Made by a program: the position numbers and the translations under genes. A stretch of DNA of 64,000 nt from Nissolia schottii (lineage: Eukaryota > Streptophyta > Magnoliopsida > Fabales > Fabaceae). The notes under the pieces were generated by a model. The model saw nothing but the letters and a program-made list of their open reading frames with translations. It searched no databases and was not told where the DNA came from. Below, one piece after another: positions 24,031 to 34,387 of this stretch; the first letter of the stretch is position 1; each line of letters begins with the position of its first letter. The stretch lies in contig QANU01067139.1 in assembly GCA_003254905.1 (NCBI GenBank), forward strand, positions 564,315 through 628,314, read 5' to 3'.

Positions 24031-24184
24031 AGCCGTAAAATAAAAACGTAAATCATAACACGATTTAAATTAATTATAAGATCATTTAACCCAAGTGATA
24101 ATAGTGAGATAATTGGCCTTTTCAAATTCGTAAAATTGCAATATTCTAAGATTTAAATTGAGATCTTGCTAACCTTGTTCTTAA
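24031..24184. other. Short spacer
   Basis: AT-rich DNA between the TIR element and the SINE. Nothing recognised. Confidence 0.5.
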
Positions 24185-24198
24185 ACATTACTCATAAT

Positions 24199-24428
24199 AA
24201 ACAATGTGAGGTTAGTCAATGTGGTAGGTATTTTGGCTCTTTAACCAGAGGTTTCATGTTCGAGTCTTGGGAATGGAGAAAAGCTTTTCTAGGAGACCTC
24301 TACCCCCTTTAAGGGATTCGCTGGCAGATCTCTACCCCTTTAAGGGACCTCAGTTAGGTTGAGCCGGGTTAACAAAATTCTTGATAATAGAACCTAGATG
24401 TTGATGGTTCAATTAAAAAAAAAAAAAG
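24199..24428 (+). mobile_element. tRNA-derived SINE with 14-bp target duplication
   Basis: An exact direct repeat ACATTACTCATAAT (24185-24198 and 24429-24442) brackets a 230-bp unit. The 5' part has a pol III A-box-like TTAGTCAATGTGGTAGG and a B-box-like TGTTCGAGTCTTGGG, at tRNA-like spacing. The 3' end is a run of A (about 14). The middle has an internal near-repeat of CTCTACCCCTTTAAGGGA. This is the architecture of a plant SINE mobilised by LINE machinery. The clean target duplication and A-tail suggest a fairly young insertion. Confidence 0.88.
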
Positions 24429-24442
24429 ACATTACTCATAAT

Positions 24443-27400
24443 TTAAATAAAAATATTTCTCAAATTAAATATAATAATTTATAGTAATTTATTTTTATAT
24501 AATAATATGAAAAAAAAAATTAAATACTCTTGTGAGTGTAGTGGCTACCTCGCAGTTAGGTGAAGTCAAGCTCTCTCATTATTTTATTATTGTTGATTCA
24601 AAAATATAAGAAAAATGATATTAAAGGAAATTATTATTGGAGGTGAAGTGTAGTTTGCATAGGGTGAGCTCCACTCACTCTTGTTGCCATAATTAAGATG
24701 ATTTAAATTTAAATATTACGTAAGATTGAAATAATAAAGTAAAAAAATAAAATATAAAATCATAACATAATTTAAATTATAGGATCTTTTATTCAACTAA
24801 TTATAGTGAAATCAATTAATTTTTTTAAAATTATACAATCATAAAATTTAAATATTTAGATTAAGATTTTAACCACTTTCAACCTTTACCATCTCTCAAG
24901 CTCATCTTACATGGTACCGAGAAAGAAAACCCCTCTTGCCCTTGTCTCACAAACTTGATTTTGTTCTGGGGGTAGTCGTCAGATGCCTCATTGAGTGCAC
25001 CCCAGAGAACTCGTGTTTTAAGTTTGACTTGATGACCAGGCACTAATACGGGTTCTATTCGCAGGAAGGAACAATAGTGTAGAAGGAGCATGAGGAAGGA
25101 ATATCCATAATAAGATATAAAAAGTGCGTTACACACAAATGGCACACAAGTAATACATTTAACCCAATCATTATTCTTTTTCTTATTTTTGTATTTCTCT
25201 TGTGTATACTTGTTGTTTTCTTATTTTTTGTTACAGTTTCATGAATACTATCTTCTTCTTTTTTGCTACAATTCCGTGAACAACTGTCTTCACTATTATT
25301 AGCGAAGCGACTTTCATCCATGCGTCTTCACTTCTTCCTCCTCTCTCTCACTTTCATCAATTGACCAAATTATTTGTTACGTCAATAATTAACGGTAATT
25401 TTTAAATGCTGACCCAGTTTTACATATAATTTGTGAGTGGAATCATGTCAAATTTGAGTGACTTCTGATCTAGTTGAGCGGATCCGCTGTGGACCCCGAC
25501 ATGATTTGCCACAAAATAAGTAAATAAAAATAAGTTACTACAACATAATGATAGGGAATATTGCGCTTCTGCTTAAACGTGACAACCAGGTGTTGATATA
25601 TCCCTTTTTGTTTTCATTTTCTATTGGTTGGTTGAACCAAAGTTATTACTTCACATGACAATTCAATATGGAAAGATTATGTTCACACACTCAAGACTGA
25701 GTCAAGCTAAGGGAATCTTACATTCACTTGTTTTCGATTTCTTTGGCATCCTTGTGATAATTACAGAGAAAATATAGTAGAAGAAGCTTTCGAGAATAAG
25801 TAGAAAAAGTTATTCAATTCAAAGATCATGAGCAATAGTTACGTTGAATTAGAAGAACCATTGTTCTCACTTCTTATATGGAGTAGTATTAAAGTTAATT
25901 ACGAAACCTTTCTGGCAAATTGGATGAATCCGAAATGTTGCCTACAACTCTGATCTTAGATGGATCTAATAACTTGAAAACGATGAACACGGTGGTGGTT
26001 GAATGACTTTGGACGATGAGGGTGGTACTTGCAAAAGACATTTTGACGTCCAAGTTAGTTTGTGAGTGAATGTTAGATAAAATAATAGGTTAGAGAACGT
26101 ACCCTTATATGAATTAGATGCATGTTTATATATTTGTGAGTGCTAGTTAAAATTCCAATTGTTGTAGAAACATTCGTAACAATTTCTAAAAAGTTTGAGG
26201 TTATCGTAACAATCTTGGACCCATATATTATTGGATTTTAACACTTTCAAACAATGCAAACAAAAGTTTTATTTAATTTTGTTAATACATTGTAGTTAAG
26301 ACAACTAGACGTCCCTTATTAAGAATTCAATTTTAATATATTGCTACTATTTATTTAATTAAAATACTTAATACTTTTTTGGTCTTTATGATGTCTAGCA
26401 GTTGAAATTGTGTTAGATTAATATGTCTCTCAACCTCTCGGGCATCCCACTTAAGATTATTTTGTTTTAATAATTGTTTTTTCTAAAGTTTAAACTTTAA
26501 TGTGTTGATTTTAGATTGATATTAGATTCATTAATTTTGATAAGTTTACAAATAAATATAAACCTTTTATTTAATATGAGCATTTGATATTTTCTTTTTC
26601 TTTTTAATAATGTGTAACATTTTCTTTGATTAAATATGATCAAAATTCAAAATGAGTTAAGTACTAAAAACAAAAGGCAGTGTGACCTGATAGGCTCTTT
26701 TCCTGTGGTCTAATGTTGATTCAAAAAAGTAATAGAGGAATGAGTGATGTAATGATTAAGCCGTTACTGTATTGATGGCCTTTTCACACTTTAAATTGCC
26801 ATTCTGGCAGGCTAGTAGACTATTAATAGTGTAATGCACGTAGAAGTATTCTAGAAGCTCATGAAGTACGTTAATCTTCATGAAGTGATGAAAATATCAC
26901 TACTCTATTTTAAAATATTTTTAAGATCGCCATGTATTGTGACGGGTTTTACTATTTCCATCACTTACTAATTAGCTAATGTTTATTTGACCGCAGAAGT
27001 ACAAAAAAAGTTTTGTAATTTCTTTATAAAATTGGTTTATTTTTGTACTGAATAATTAAAAAAAAAACTTCATTTTTATGTACATTCTCTCTCTTTTTTT
27101 TTTTAATACATTCTTACATCTTTATAATTTCGGTCAAAGATGCTTAACTCACCCTTTACAATTACACCATGACCATCACAACCTTAGTGCACCCTGTTAT
27201 ACTACACTGCCCCAATCTTAGTCCCTAAGTCTCAGTTTTTACTGATTTTTTTATATCTAAATTTGAGAAATTATATGAAACATTAGATTTGAACTATCCT
27301 CTACATATTCATACAGAAACAAATTAATTAATTAATTAATTAATTAATATGTAAAGCATTAGCCAGTTCTAACTCAATTTGTATTAATGTCCATTCTCTT

Positions 27401-27717
27401 TTAGAAGTCTTGAGTTTGAATTTCTAAATATGTAGAGTGAATCCTAGACTAAAATGTAATTTTATAAATAGTTAGAACATAATAATGGATGCTCCATAAA
27501 CATAAATTGTATTTAGTATTATGTACTAAACAGAGGGACAGAGGCATGTGGACATACAAAAATTTAGAATGGTTCGGCTTTGTGGCCTCTCAAACAAAAA
27601 TTTATTATTCCCTCTACTTAAGATATAAAAACACAAAAATGTCGTTTGGTCATCAAATCTTTGTTTCCGGTCATATCCTTGCTACCAAAAGCGATATTAG
27701 TAACTAGTGTTAGATCG
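24443..27717. other. Intergenic with one possible gene fragment
   Basis: Mostly AT-rich. The minus-strand frame at 24890-25070 has coding-like composition (see separate entry). An AATT tandem run lies at about 27317-27347. Nothing else recognised. Confidence 0.4.
24888..25070 (-). pseudogene. Possible exon fragment, unassigned
   Basis: About 60 codons on the minus strand read RIEPVLVPGHQVKLKTRV, LWGALNEASDDYPQ, KIKFVRQGQEG, FSFSVPCKM. This is balanced amino-acid usage in DNA that is locally more GC-rich than its surroundings, which is unlike the AT-rich frames elsewhere. I do not recognise the protein. Upstream on that strand the reading turns into low-complexity sequence. It may be a captured or decayed host exon. 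Confidence 0.3.
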
Positions 27718-27718
27718 C

Positions 27719-27728
27719 CTATTTAAAC
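27719..27728 (+). promoter_or_regulatory. TATA box of peptide gene 2
   Basis: CTATTTAAAC lies 102 bp before the ATG at 27821. It is followed by an ACAC run and a CACAAACCC word that also occurs upstream of gene 1 (CCACAAACCCC at 9554). Confidence 0.55.
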
Positions 27729-27820
27729 ACACACACACTCCCCTCCCCTTCCACACAAAGTCACAAACCCGAGAGGAGGGAGGTGAGGTAGAAGAAGCTT
27801 TGTGATACAAATTAAAAAAC

Positions 27821-28036
27821 ATGGATCAGGGCATAAAGAAGGGAAATGGGGCGAGGGAGAAAACAGAGGAGAAGGCATGGCACAAACCCAAGGATGGTAG
27901 TGTCTTCCCAAAAAAGAGGCGTCCAGTGATGCACATGATGTTGGAACGCCTTGCTCACGTTAACAGCAACAACAACTCCAACAAGAAGAACAACACCGTA
28001 CACCCCTGCTCCTCAGTGATTCTTATCGATGATTGA
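27821..28036 (+). CDS. Small basic peptide, VFPxKRR family member 2 (71 aa)
   Basis: The product has 71 residues and is basic, with no signal peptide or membrane span. The core KDGSVFPKKRRPVMHMM lies at about residues 24-40, followed by LERLAHVN, an Asn/Ser/Lys-rich linker and the tail NTVHPCSS. It is nearly collinear with the gene at 9588, including a KGxGxREK N-terminal segment (KGNGAREK versus KGKGTREK). The linker is shorter and more mixed than in gene 1, where lysine codons have expanded. FPKKRRPV resembles a monopartite nuclear localisation signal; this is inference. The frame is intact and the TATA box and leader are at a sensible distance. Function unknown. Confidence 0.78.
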   Translation: MDQGIKKGNGAREKTEEKAWHKPKDGSVFPKKRRPVMHMMLERLAHVNSNNNSNKKNNTVHPCSSVILIDD

Positions 28037-28430
28037 TACTGCATGTTATAAGAATGTTCATTAGCTTTATTTACACTTTATGCATTTCGTTGCCACTTGT
28101 AGAGATAAAGATGGCTGTTCAGTCTTCAGTGGTTGTGACTTTAATTGCTATTCAATATTGCCGTATTTTCTTGTTTTGAGTGATGCTAGGTAATTAGAAT
28201 TATTTGTCAGAAGTTAACAAGATATTCTGTGATGACAAATTGTCTAGTACTTTCATTTTTGCATTTTTAGGGTCTGCACTTGTGTTGTACTATACTATAC
28301 GTGTTCTTGTTATAATCATGAATAACTAGTGCTTCTCTTAAAATGCCTTTTGTTCTCTGTTCTTTCACTAATGTGCAAAATTTCTCCATTTTCATTGGGG
28401 GGTTGTATTCTGACACCTGGGACAATTTTG
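28037..28430 (+). other. 3' flank of peptide gene 2
   Basis: Probable 3' UTR and downstream DNA. No other gene is seen before the inverted repeat at 28431. Confidence 0.45.
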
Positions 28431-28692
28431 CTCTTTTGCCCCTATCATACAAACTATTTACGAAAGTACCACTGTTTTGAAACATATTACAGGAATATCA
28501 CTGTTTTGAAAACATATTACAGGAGTACCACTGTTTTGAAAACATAACATGCTTTGCACAATGTAAAAGTACAAAAACTTTTTTCAAAACAGTGGTACTC
28601 CTGTAATATGTTTTCAAAACAGTGATATTCCTGTAATATGTTTCAAAACAGTGGTACTTTCGTAAATAGTTTGTATGATAGGGGCAAAAGAG
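28431..28692. repeat. Perfect 112-bp inverted repeat, 38-bp loop
   Basis: Positions 28431-28542 are the exact reverse complement of 28581-28692, separated by 38 bp. Each arm holds three imperfect copies of a ~27-bp unit (TACCACTGTTTTGAAA...TATTACAGGA). The right arm ends exactly at a single N (28693). As RNA it would form a long perfect hairpin. Arms with no mismatch mean either very recent formation or a fold-back assembly artefact. The position of the N favours the artefact. Confidence 0.9.
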
Positions 28693-28693
28693 N

Positions 28694-30907
28694 CAGCATA
28701 TGAATCGCCATTTGTGAATTGTGACTGCGAATGAAAACAAGAATGTCGAATTCGAGAAGTACCAAGACAAACTCGGTTTTCCCAAAAACAAAAAAAAAAA
28801 CCCTTCTTAATTGAAAAATGATAAAGCTAATTTTCTTCCATATTTTTTTCATAACAAAGTGTTGCACCGCGAAAGAAGATGGGGACTCTTCCCTCGTGCC
28901 GCAACAACAAAGATTTATTGGTAGTTATTTTATGTAAGAATATGACTTGAATTGTTTTAATTTGCTCAATCCACATTCACTCATCTTCAATCTCAACCAC
29001 TTTTTAAGGTAAAGTGATTTTTCAAGAGAGAAAAAATCAAATAAAGTTGGAAAAATGACCCTCTTTCGGTGTGCGAAGGATTCCAGTACTACTACTAATA
29101 GTAGTCGGTTTACGTTTCGACTGGACTATGGGAAATCAATGCAGTTTTTGGTCCAATCATATAAGTAGTCGATTCACATCATCATAATAGGGAAAAAAGA
29201 GAAACATGTCTTCTCATTAGTGGTGTTTTATCTTTTCCTTTTACCAATACTATCAGAAAACATGGTGTCCCTCACTCCCACAAATATACTTCCCAATTGC
29301 GGCAGAAGAATTGTAGTTTTTGTTGCGTGTCATCAGGGAGGGGAAATAGGAAAAAGAATATGAACATGTGTAGGAATTATGGTAATGTTTCTTGAATAGT
29401 GAAATATTTGTAAAGTCGTTTTAAATTGGGGAATATGTTTAAAATGAGTTTAAGGACAGAAGTTTGATTTTTAAAAAATGTACTTGTTAAAAGGAAGAAT
29501 GACCAAATAACATTAATATTTCTCACAATTTTAAAAGTTAATAAAAAAATTCTTTTAAAATTAATGAAATTTTATTTATAATCCTCCAAATTCAAATAAT
29601 TGTTTATTTTTAAATTGACATATAGGTTAAATAAATTATTAGATAACAATTATTATCAATGTTATCTTTTTTTTTTTAAATGTGTGTGTAAACCTGAGAA
29701 AATTAAATCACGCCAACATCATTCAGGTGTGAAGAAAAGTAATCAGATGAGGATGATCACGACGACGATTTATCTCACCCAACAGGGGGGAGAGAGAGAG
29801 CATTCGGTTGATTTATGTGAAAAAGTGTGAACATGTGAAAAAGTGTGGACCATCAGTCAATCCCTGAAACATAGACATGATTAAGAATTAAATATTGACC
29901 ATTCAAAAGGAAACTATGTGCAACAGAATAAGTGGAAAAGTATGTTCACACTTGTAGAACTACTACGTGACAGAAAGCACGGCTTGCAGAGCGGTAGCCT
30001 TTTTTTTTATTTTTATTTTTTAATCCTATTTAAGTTTTGGTTTTAAGTTCTATGAGTCACGACTAAAAATGAATTGGATGAAATATAATAGTTTATTTTC
30101 ATAATAAAGAAGAAAAAGATACAACGTTGCTGTATTCATATAGTAGAAAGCTCTGTTTCTAGTTTCCGCTGAAATATAGTTGTGAGATGATGCTTTACCT
30201 CAAATAATAGAAAATAAATAATTGTTGATGTACAAATTGAGTATCAATAAAATTGCACTCTGCCAAGTGAAATGTACTACTGACAAGAAAAAAATCTAGA
30301 AGAATTTAAATTGGATCCTGATCATGCAACGATTTTGGCCCTGCCTATTTCTTTTTAAGTTCGGTTTGAAGTTTGACCTATGACAATCACAAATGAAATG
30401 ATGGTTAAAAGATTGGATGAATAATCTGTTTCATTATATATTTATGTTCATCTTGGATATGCAGCTTATTACTATAGATGCTTAATTTGGACAAGCTACC
30501 AAATCCCTCTAATCACATTTTACACAATTCTTTCTCCTAGCTATTTATTTGATTTCAACATTAGAGTTTCTTTATAATTATCATAACTCATTAAATCAAA
30601 TCAAATTATATACAACGAATTAAAATAATATGAATAAGATCATAACAAAATGAATTAGACTAGACCGAATTAAATACAATAGTATTTCTGTGAGCTTATT
30701 ATTTGACAATATATATCTTTGACGTACTTAACAACTTATAGATACAATAATATGACTCATAATACTATTTCCCTATCTAATTTTCATCATTTTCTAAAAC
30801 TACAAAAAGCTGTGTAGATGTTCAATAGATGCATGGGTTTCTAGTAGCCGCCTCCCTGGACCCATTAATGGCATTTAGAAATGATTAGATTTATGAGGGT
30901 CAATGTA
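28694..30907. other. Intergenic, includes conserved flank of peptide-gene duplication
   Basis: The stretch 29264-29360 matches 11609-11720 (see there). The rest is AT-rich with no supported gene. Confidence 0.45.
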
Positions 30908-31179
30908 TTTTAGAAAAATGGATTTTAGCAACGAATTTTAGCGATTGAAACATAATATGTTGCTATATTTTATACTAGTTACAAAATTCATAAAGAAATA
31001 GTATTTTTTTTTTTTTAACATAGCAACGAAATAGCGATGAATTCATCCTTTACTAAATGTTTTATGCTAATTTATATAAATGGCCAAAAATACAAATTAA
31101 AGCCCAAGACTAAAAATGAATGACTAAAAAATACAAAAGTTTTTCATTGTGCAACAGAGGCCCAACAAAAAATCAATTA

Positions 31180-32145
31180 GAGGCCTCTCACTCTCTCACT
31201 CTCTACAACGCGGACTCTCCTCACTTTGCGTTGCTCGCCGTCGCCGTCAGTCGCCGGAATATCGCCATCGCCCAAAAGGTGAGAATCGTAGCTCGTGAAT
31301 CGTGAGTGAGGTTGAGCGGTTATCATACACAAAGCTCTTCTTCCGCTTCTTCGTCACAGTCTCTTCTCTCCCTCGTTCGATCCTTCTACCACCATGATTA
31401 CAGGTCAGGAACCTTCTCCTCACTCGATTCTCAACCACTTGCCATTCCTTTTGTTTCTCTCTTTGCATTCATCGATGCAGTTTTTGTAATTGTTTTTATT
31501 TTCCCTTTTCAATTTATTTTATTTTATTTTATTTTTTGGTTTTTGCTGCGTGTTTGAAATCAACGAGGTTGGCGTTGGTAATTTAGGGTTTTAGTGTTAT
31601 CGTGTTTGTGTACTGTGCAAAAGGATTAGAAATCTGTGTTCATTCGGGATTTTTAACTGGATATAGGGATTTGAGCTTGATTTCTGGCTTTACCTTTTGA
31701 ATTTCTGCTGTTTTGGTTGAGGTATGGTGGTGATTATAATCCATAGTTTGCTACATTCAAATTAGGTTTTGTGATTTACAAGTGATAGTGTTACTGTCTC
31801 TTTAAGCTCGCACCTGCTTAAAATTGTAGTGTTAGGTTCCGGTTTAATATTATTTGGTTGGATTGATTATGCTACTGTGGTACGTGATGGGGTTCTGTAG
31901 ATTTTAAGCTGTAAAATATGTGTTGTGTTTTTTCTTTTCTTTAGGAATCGGCTGAAGAAAGCTGTGATTTTTATTGTAATTTGTTATTAGTTTGTTCTAG
32001 TGGTTTAGGAAAGTCTCGTTTTGAATCTGTGTTTGTGCTTTGATTATTAACTCTTGTTCTGTAACAGGCGAGAGGATTGAAGAAGCATATGAAGAGGCTC
32101 AATGCCCCTAAGCATTGGATGCTTGACAAACCCGGTGGTGCATTT
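31180..32145 (+). pseudogene. RPS4 (40S ribosomal protein S4) 5' fragment
   Basis: An exon at 32068-32145, bounded by AACAG before and GTAAGT after, encodes 26 residues: [16 protein letters not shown], then [10 protein letters not shown]. These are residues 2-27 of eukaryotic RPS4. The second intron of plant RPS4 genes starts after GGAF, matching this exon end. Upstream, 31190-31278 has the CT-rich leader typical of ribosomal protein genes and a donor AAAAGGTGAG at 31279, so intron 1 (about 790 bp) appears kept. No ATG is placed to supply the start codon before that donor, and no further RPS4 exon follows. It is a truncated fragment, not a working gene. It lies inside a probable CACTA element and was captured at the DNA level with its introns. 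Confidence 0.8.
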
Positions 32146-32411
32146 GTAAGTGAAAGTTTCCTTAATCTTCTGATCTTTGATCAGTTTATAATCTTGGCTT
32201 TGCTTCACTGTTTTCAAGTTGAGCAGTTATTATACTCGTAGCTTAGTATAATTAGTTTACACAATTTATGGCAGTACTAAAGTGCTGCAGGACTGTTTTT
32301 TCTTTTAATTATGCTTAGGTTCTGTTAAAGCAGGTTTCTAACTTGACATTCTAGCTAATTGTTATGTGGTGTTTCTAACTTGACATTCTAGATATTTTTG
32401 ATCAACTTCAG

Positions 32412-32593
32412 TCCACAACTAAGTGCACTCGTTCTGATGAAAAGGAAATTTTGAAGTGTTTGGAATTTGAGAAATCAGATTCTTTTCAGAGCTCACATTC
32501 TGTCCAACCTGTTATCTTGAGATCCCAAAGAGGGCTTCCAGATCATGCTGTAGCTTTGTCGAGGAGATGGCTCTTTGAGCACTTCTTACACCC
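32412..32593 (+). pseudogene. BEL1-like homeodomain gene fragment
   Basis: An in-frame exon-like segment starts after TTCAG and ends before the donor GTTAGTGG. Its last third reads RSQRGLPDHAVALSRRW, then LFEHFLHP. This is the start of the BELL-type TALE homeodomain (family pattern RPQRGLPE..V..LR.WLFEHFLHPYP). The piece stops at FLHP, followed at once by a splice-donor-like sequence. The rest of the homeodomain (helices 2 and 3, with NWFINARVR) is absent. The upstream part (STTKCTRSDEKEILKC) is not recognised. It is a captured, truncated fragment beside RPS4. BELL proteins are TALE transcription factors in development, but this piece cannot bind DNA. Confidence 0.7.
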
Positions 32594-32703
32594 GTTAGTG
32601 GTGCTATACTTTTCACACAATGTGAAAATCATGAACCTCAAGTGAAAATCAATTTTTTCATGGTCAAACATGCATACGGTCAGGTTCTGACTGTAAGGCT
32701 TCT

Positions 32704-32873
32704 ATGACTTACCTACCATTTTACTTGGAGGCATGCCTACCACTTGCTAAATCAGTTAATTCAGAAAGGAAGCAGTTAGTTATAGAAGAGGATGATGCTT
32801 CTGCTATAACAATGCTGTCCACTGTCCAAGATGCATTCCACATCCTTTGTCATTTTATTCTTTCTACTCCAAG
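32704..32873 (+). pseudogene. Unassigned captured exon
   Basis: About 56 codons read LPLAKSVNSERKQLVI, EEDDASAITMLSTVQ, DAFHILCHFILSTPR, ending at a consensus donor (CCAAGGTATG). Amino-acid usage is protein-like and helical. I do not recognise the source. It continues the chain of host-like exons in this element. Confidence 0.45.
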
Positions 32874-33347
32874 GTATGTCCAAAATAGTACTTTTTCTCC
32901 TTTATTCATATAGATTACCAATTTGTTCTCATTGGTGTTATTAGTTTTATTGTTATAAAGCACAACCTTCTTTCACTGTATAATGTTTTCTTAGCAGCCT
33001 CCTTCTTGGTTTATTTTTGGTTTTGTTATTGGGTAAAGTCATGCATAATTGGCCAATAATCCTTTCTATTTTGCTCAATTTCAGGTCAGCTATTCACTTT
33101 TAAAAAGAAGAAAAAAAAAGGGAATTGTAACAATTGTTTTTTCTCGGCACTTAACTTCTTAGCATACACAAGAATCTCCACTTGTATCATTAATACTGAA
33201 GAGCAGTTTCTAAGAGTTTACCTTTATGCATATTGTTCATATATAAAATATCTCAACAAATTCGAAAGTTTAGACTGCTTATTCCATTTTGTGCTAATTG
33301 TGGATTGTGATGATTAATCTCTAAAATTTACTTCTTCCTGGCTGCAG

Positions 33348-33430
33348 CTTTACATCTGAAAAGGCCAAGCGGTGGTGGTTTCACGTCCGGGAACTTTATG
33401 AAAATTGGGGTTTTAGAAGCCCTTAGTTGC
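33348..33430 (+). pseudogene. Possible captured exon, unassigned
   Basis: After an acceptor-like GGCTGCAG, one frame reads FTSEKAKRWWWFHVRELYEN and stops after a few more residues. The minus strand is also open across it. Composition is coding-like but the source and even the strand are unclear. Confidence 0.25.
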
Positions 33431-34126
33431 AGTTCAGGCAACATTGAAGCATCCAAATTGGAAGCACTATACGCCAATAGACCCACCACAGGTGTTAGAT
33501 AAGTGTAATTGGGTAGAGGGTAGATAAACTGAGACCAATTACCCAGATTGTAGTACCATGAAATATTGTGCAAAGCTCTAACCCTTCCATTTGGGATTCA
33601 ATTCTCCCATTTGGATTCAATTCTTTGTCATGTGAACATAGAAATTACTTTCCTTCTTGATAGAGATTTTGGTAGTGTATCCACAAGGAACATGTTGTAT
33701 AGTTGTTAGATTGAGAGAAAATAGAAATCAGGACACTGTATTTTAGGATGCTACTTAACAACTATGATAGTTCTCTTTTCCATATATATATTTTTTTTTG
33801 TGTGTGTGTGTGAGAGATATATTTAACTATGATCTCTGTCAAACAAATATTATATTCTTAATAATAATATTTATGATATTATAAAGGTAACGTAAGAAGC
33901 ACAATTAGCGACATATAGAGATGAATAGTTCCTTGCAATGTAGAATTATATCAGCGACGGATAGTGATTGAATTTTTGTTGCTAAAGTTTGCAAGGGAAT
34001 GACTCCTGTTGCAAATTTGCAACAACATTAGCGACAGAAATATCCCTCGCTATTTTATTTTTAGCAACAGAATTCAACCATTAGTGACAGATTTTTCTAT
34101 TGCTAAATGTTGATTTTCTAGTGGTG

Positions 34127-34387
34127 GAGAAACACATGCTAAATTAGTAAGAATTCGGTTAGACAATAAGCGAGTTAGTTAGTTAGTTAAATTCAGTTAT
34201 GGAGGAATAAAATCCCCTCATTGATTGTATATATAGAGTAGTTTTACTTGTAAAACAATCCGAGTAATGAAAGCTATCATTTATTCACTCATTTTCTCTC
34301 CAATTTCTTTCTATTTTTCCTTTCCTTCTCTCTGCAATTTGATATGCTTTTCTGCATAATCAAAATGTACAATTTCTCATTTTGATA
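34127..34387 (+). repeat. 5' LTR of the copia element
   Basis: It pairs with 38628-38888. It contains a TTAGTTAGTTAGTTA run, a TATATATAGAG TATA-like box at about 34228 and a CT-rich 3' part, and is followed directly by the primer-binding site. It is probably shortened at its left edge. Confidence 0.88.

Larger units (their letters stand above)
30908..34123. mobile_element. Probable CACTA-type element carrying host gene fragments
   Basis: The right end reads TGTTGATTTTCTAGTG, whose reverse complement CACTAGAAAATCAACATTTAG is a CACTA-type terminus. Just inside are subterminal words TAGCAACAGAATTC, TAGCGACAGAAAT and TAGCGACGGAT. At the left, TTTTAGAAAAATGGATTTTAG with TAGCAACGAA and TAGCGATGAATTC repeats mirrors this, although the first three bases of the terminus have decayed. 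No transposase lies inside. Instead there are exon fragments of at least two host genes with introns: RPS4 at 31180-32145 and a BELL homeodomain gene at 32412-32593, plus unassigned exons. CACTA elements that collect host gene fragments are known in soybean (Tgm-Express1). No target duplication is evident, so the boundaries are tentative. Confidence 0.55.
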
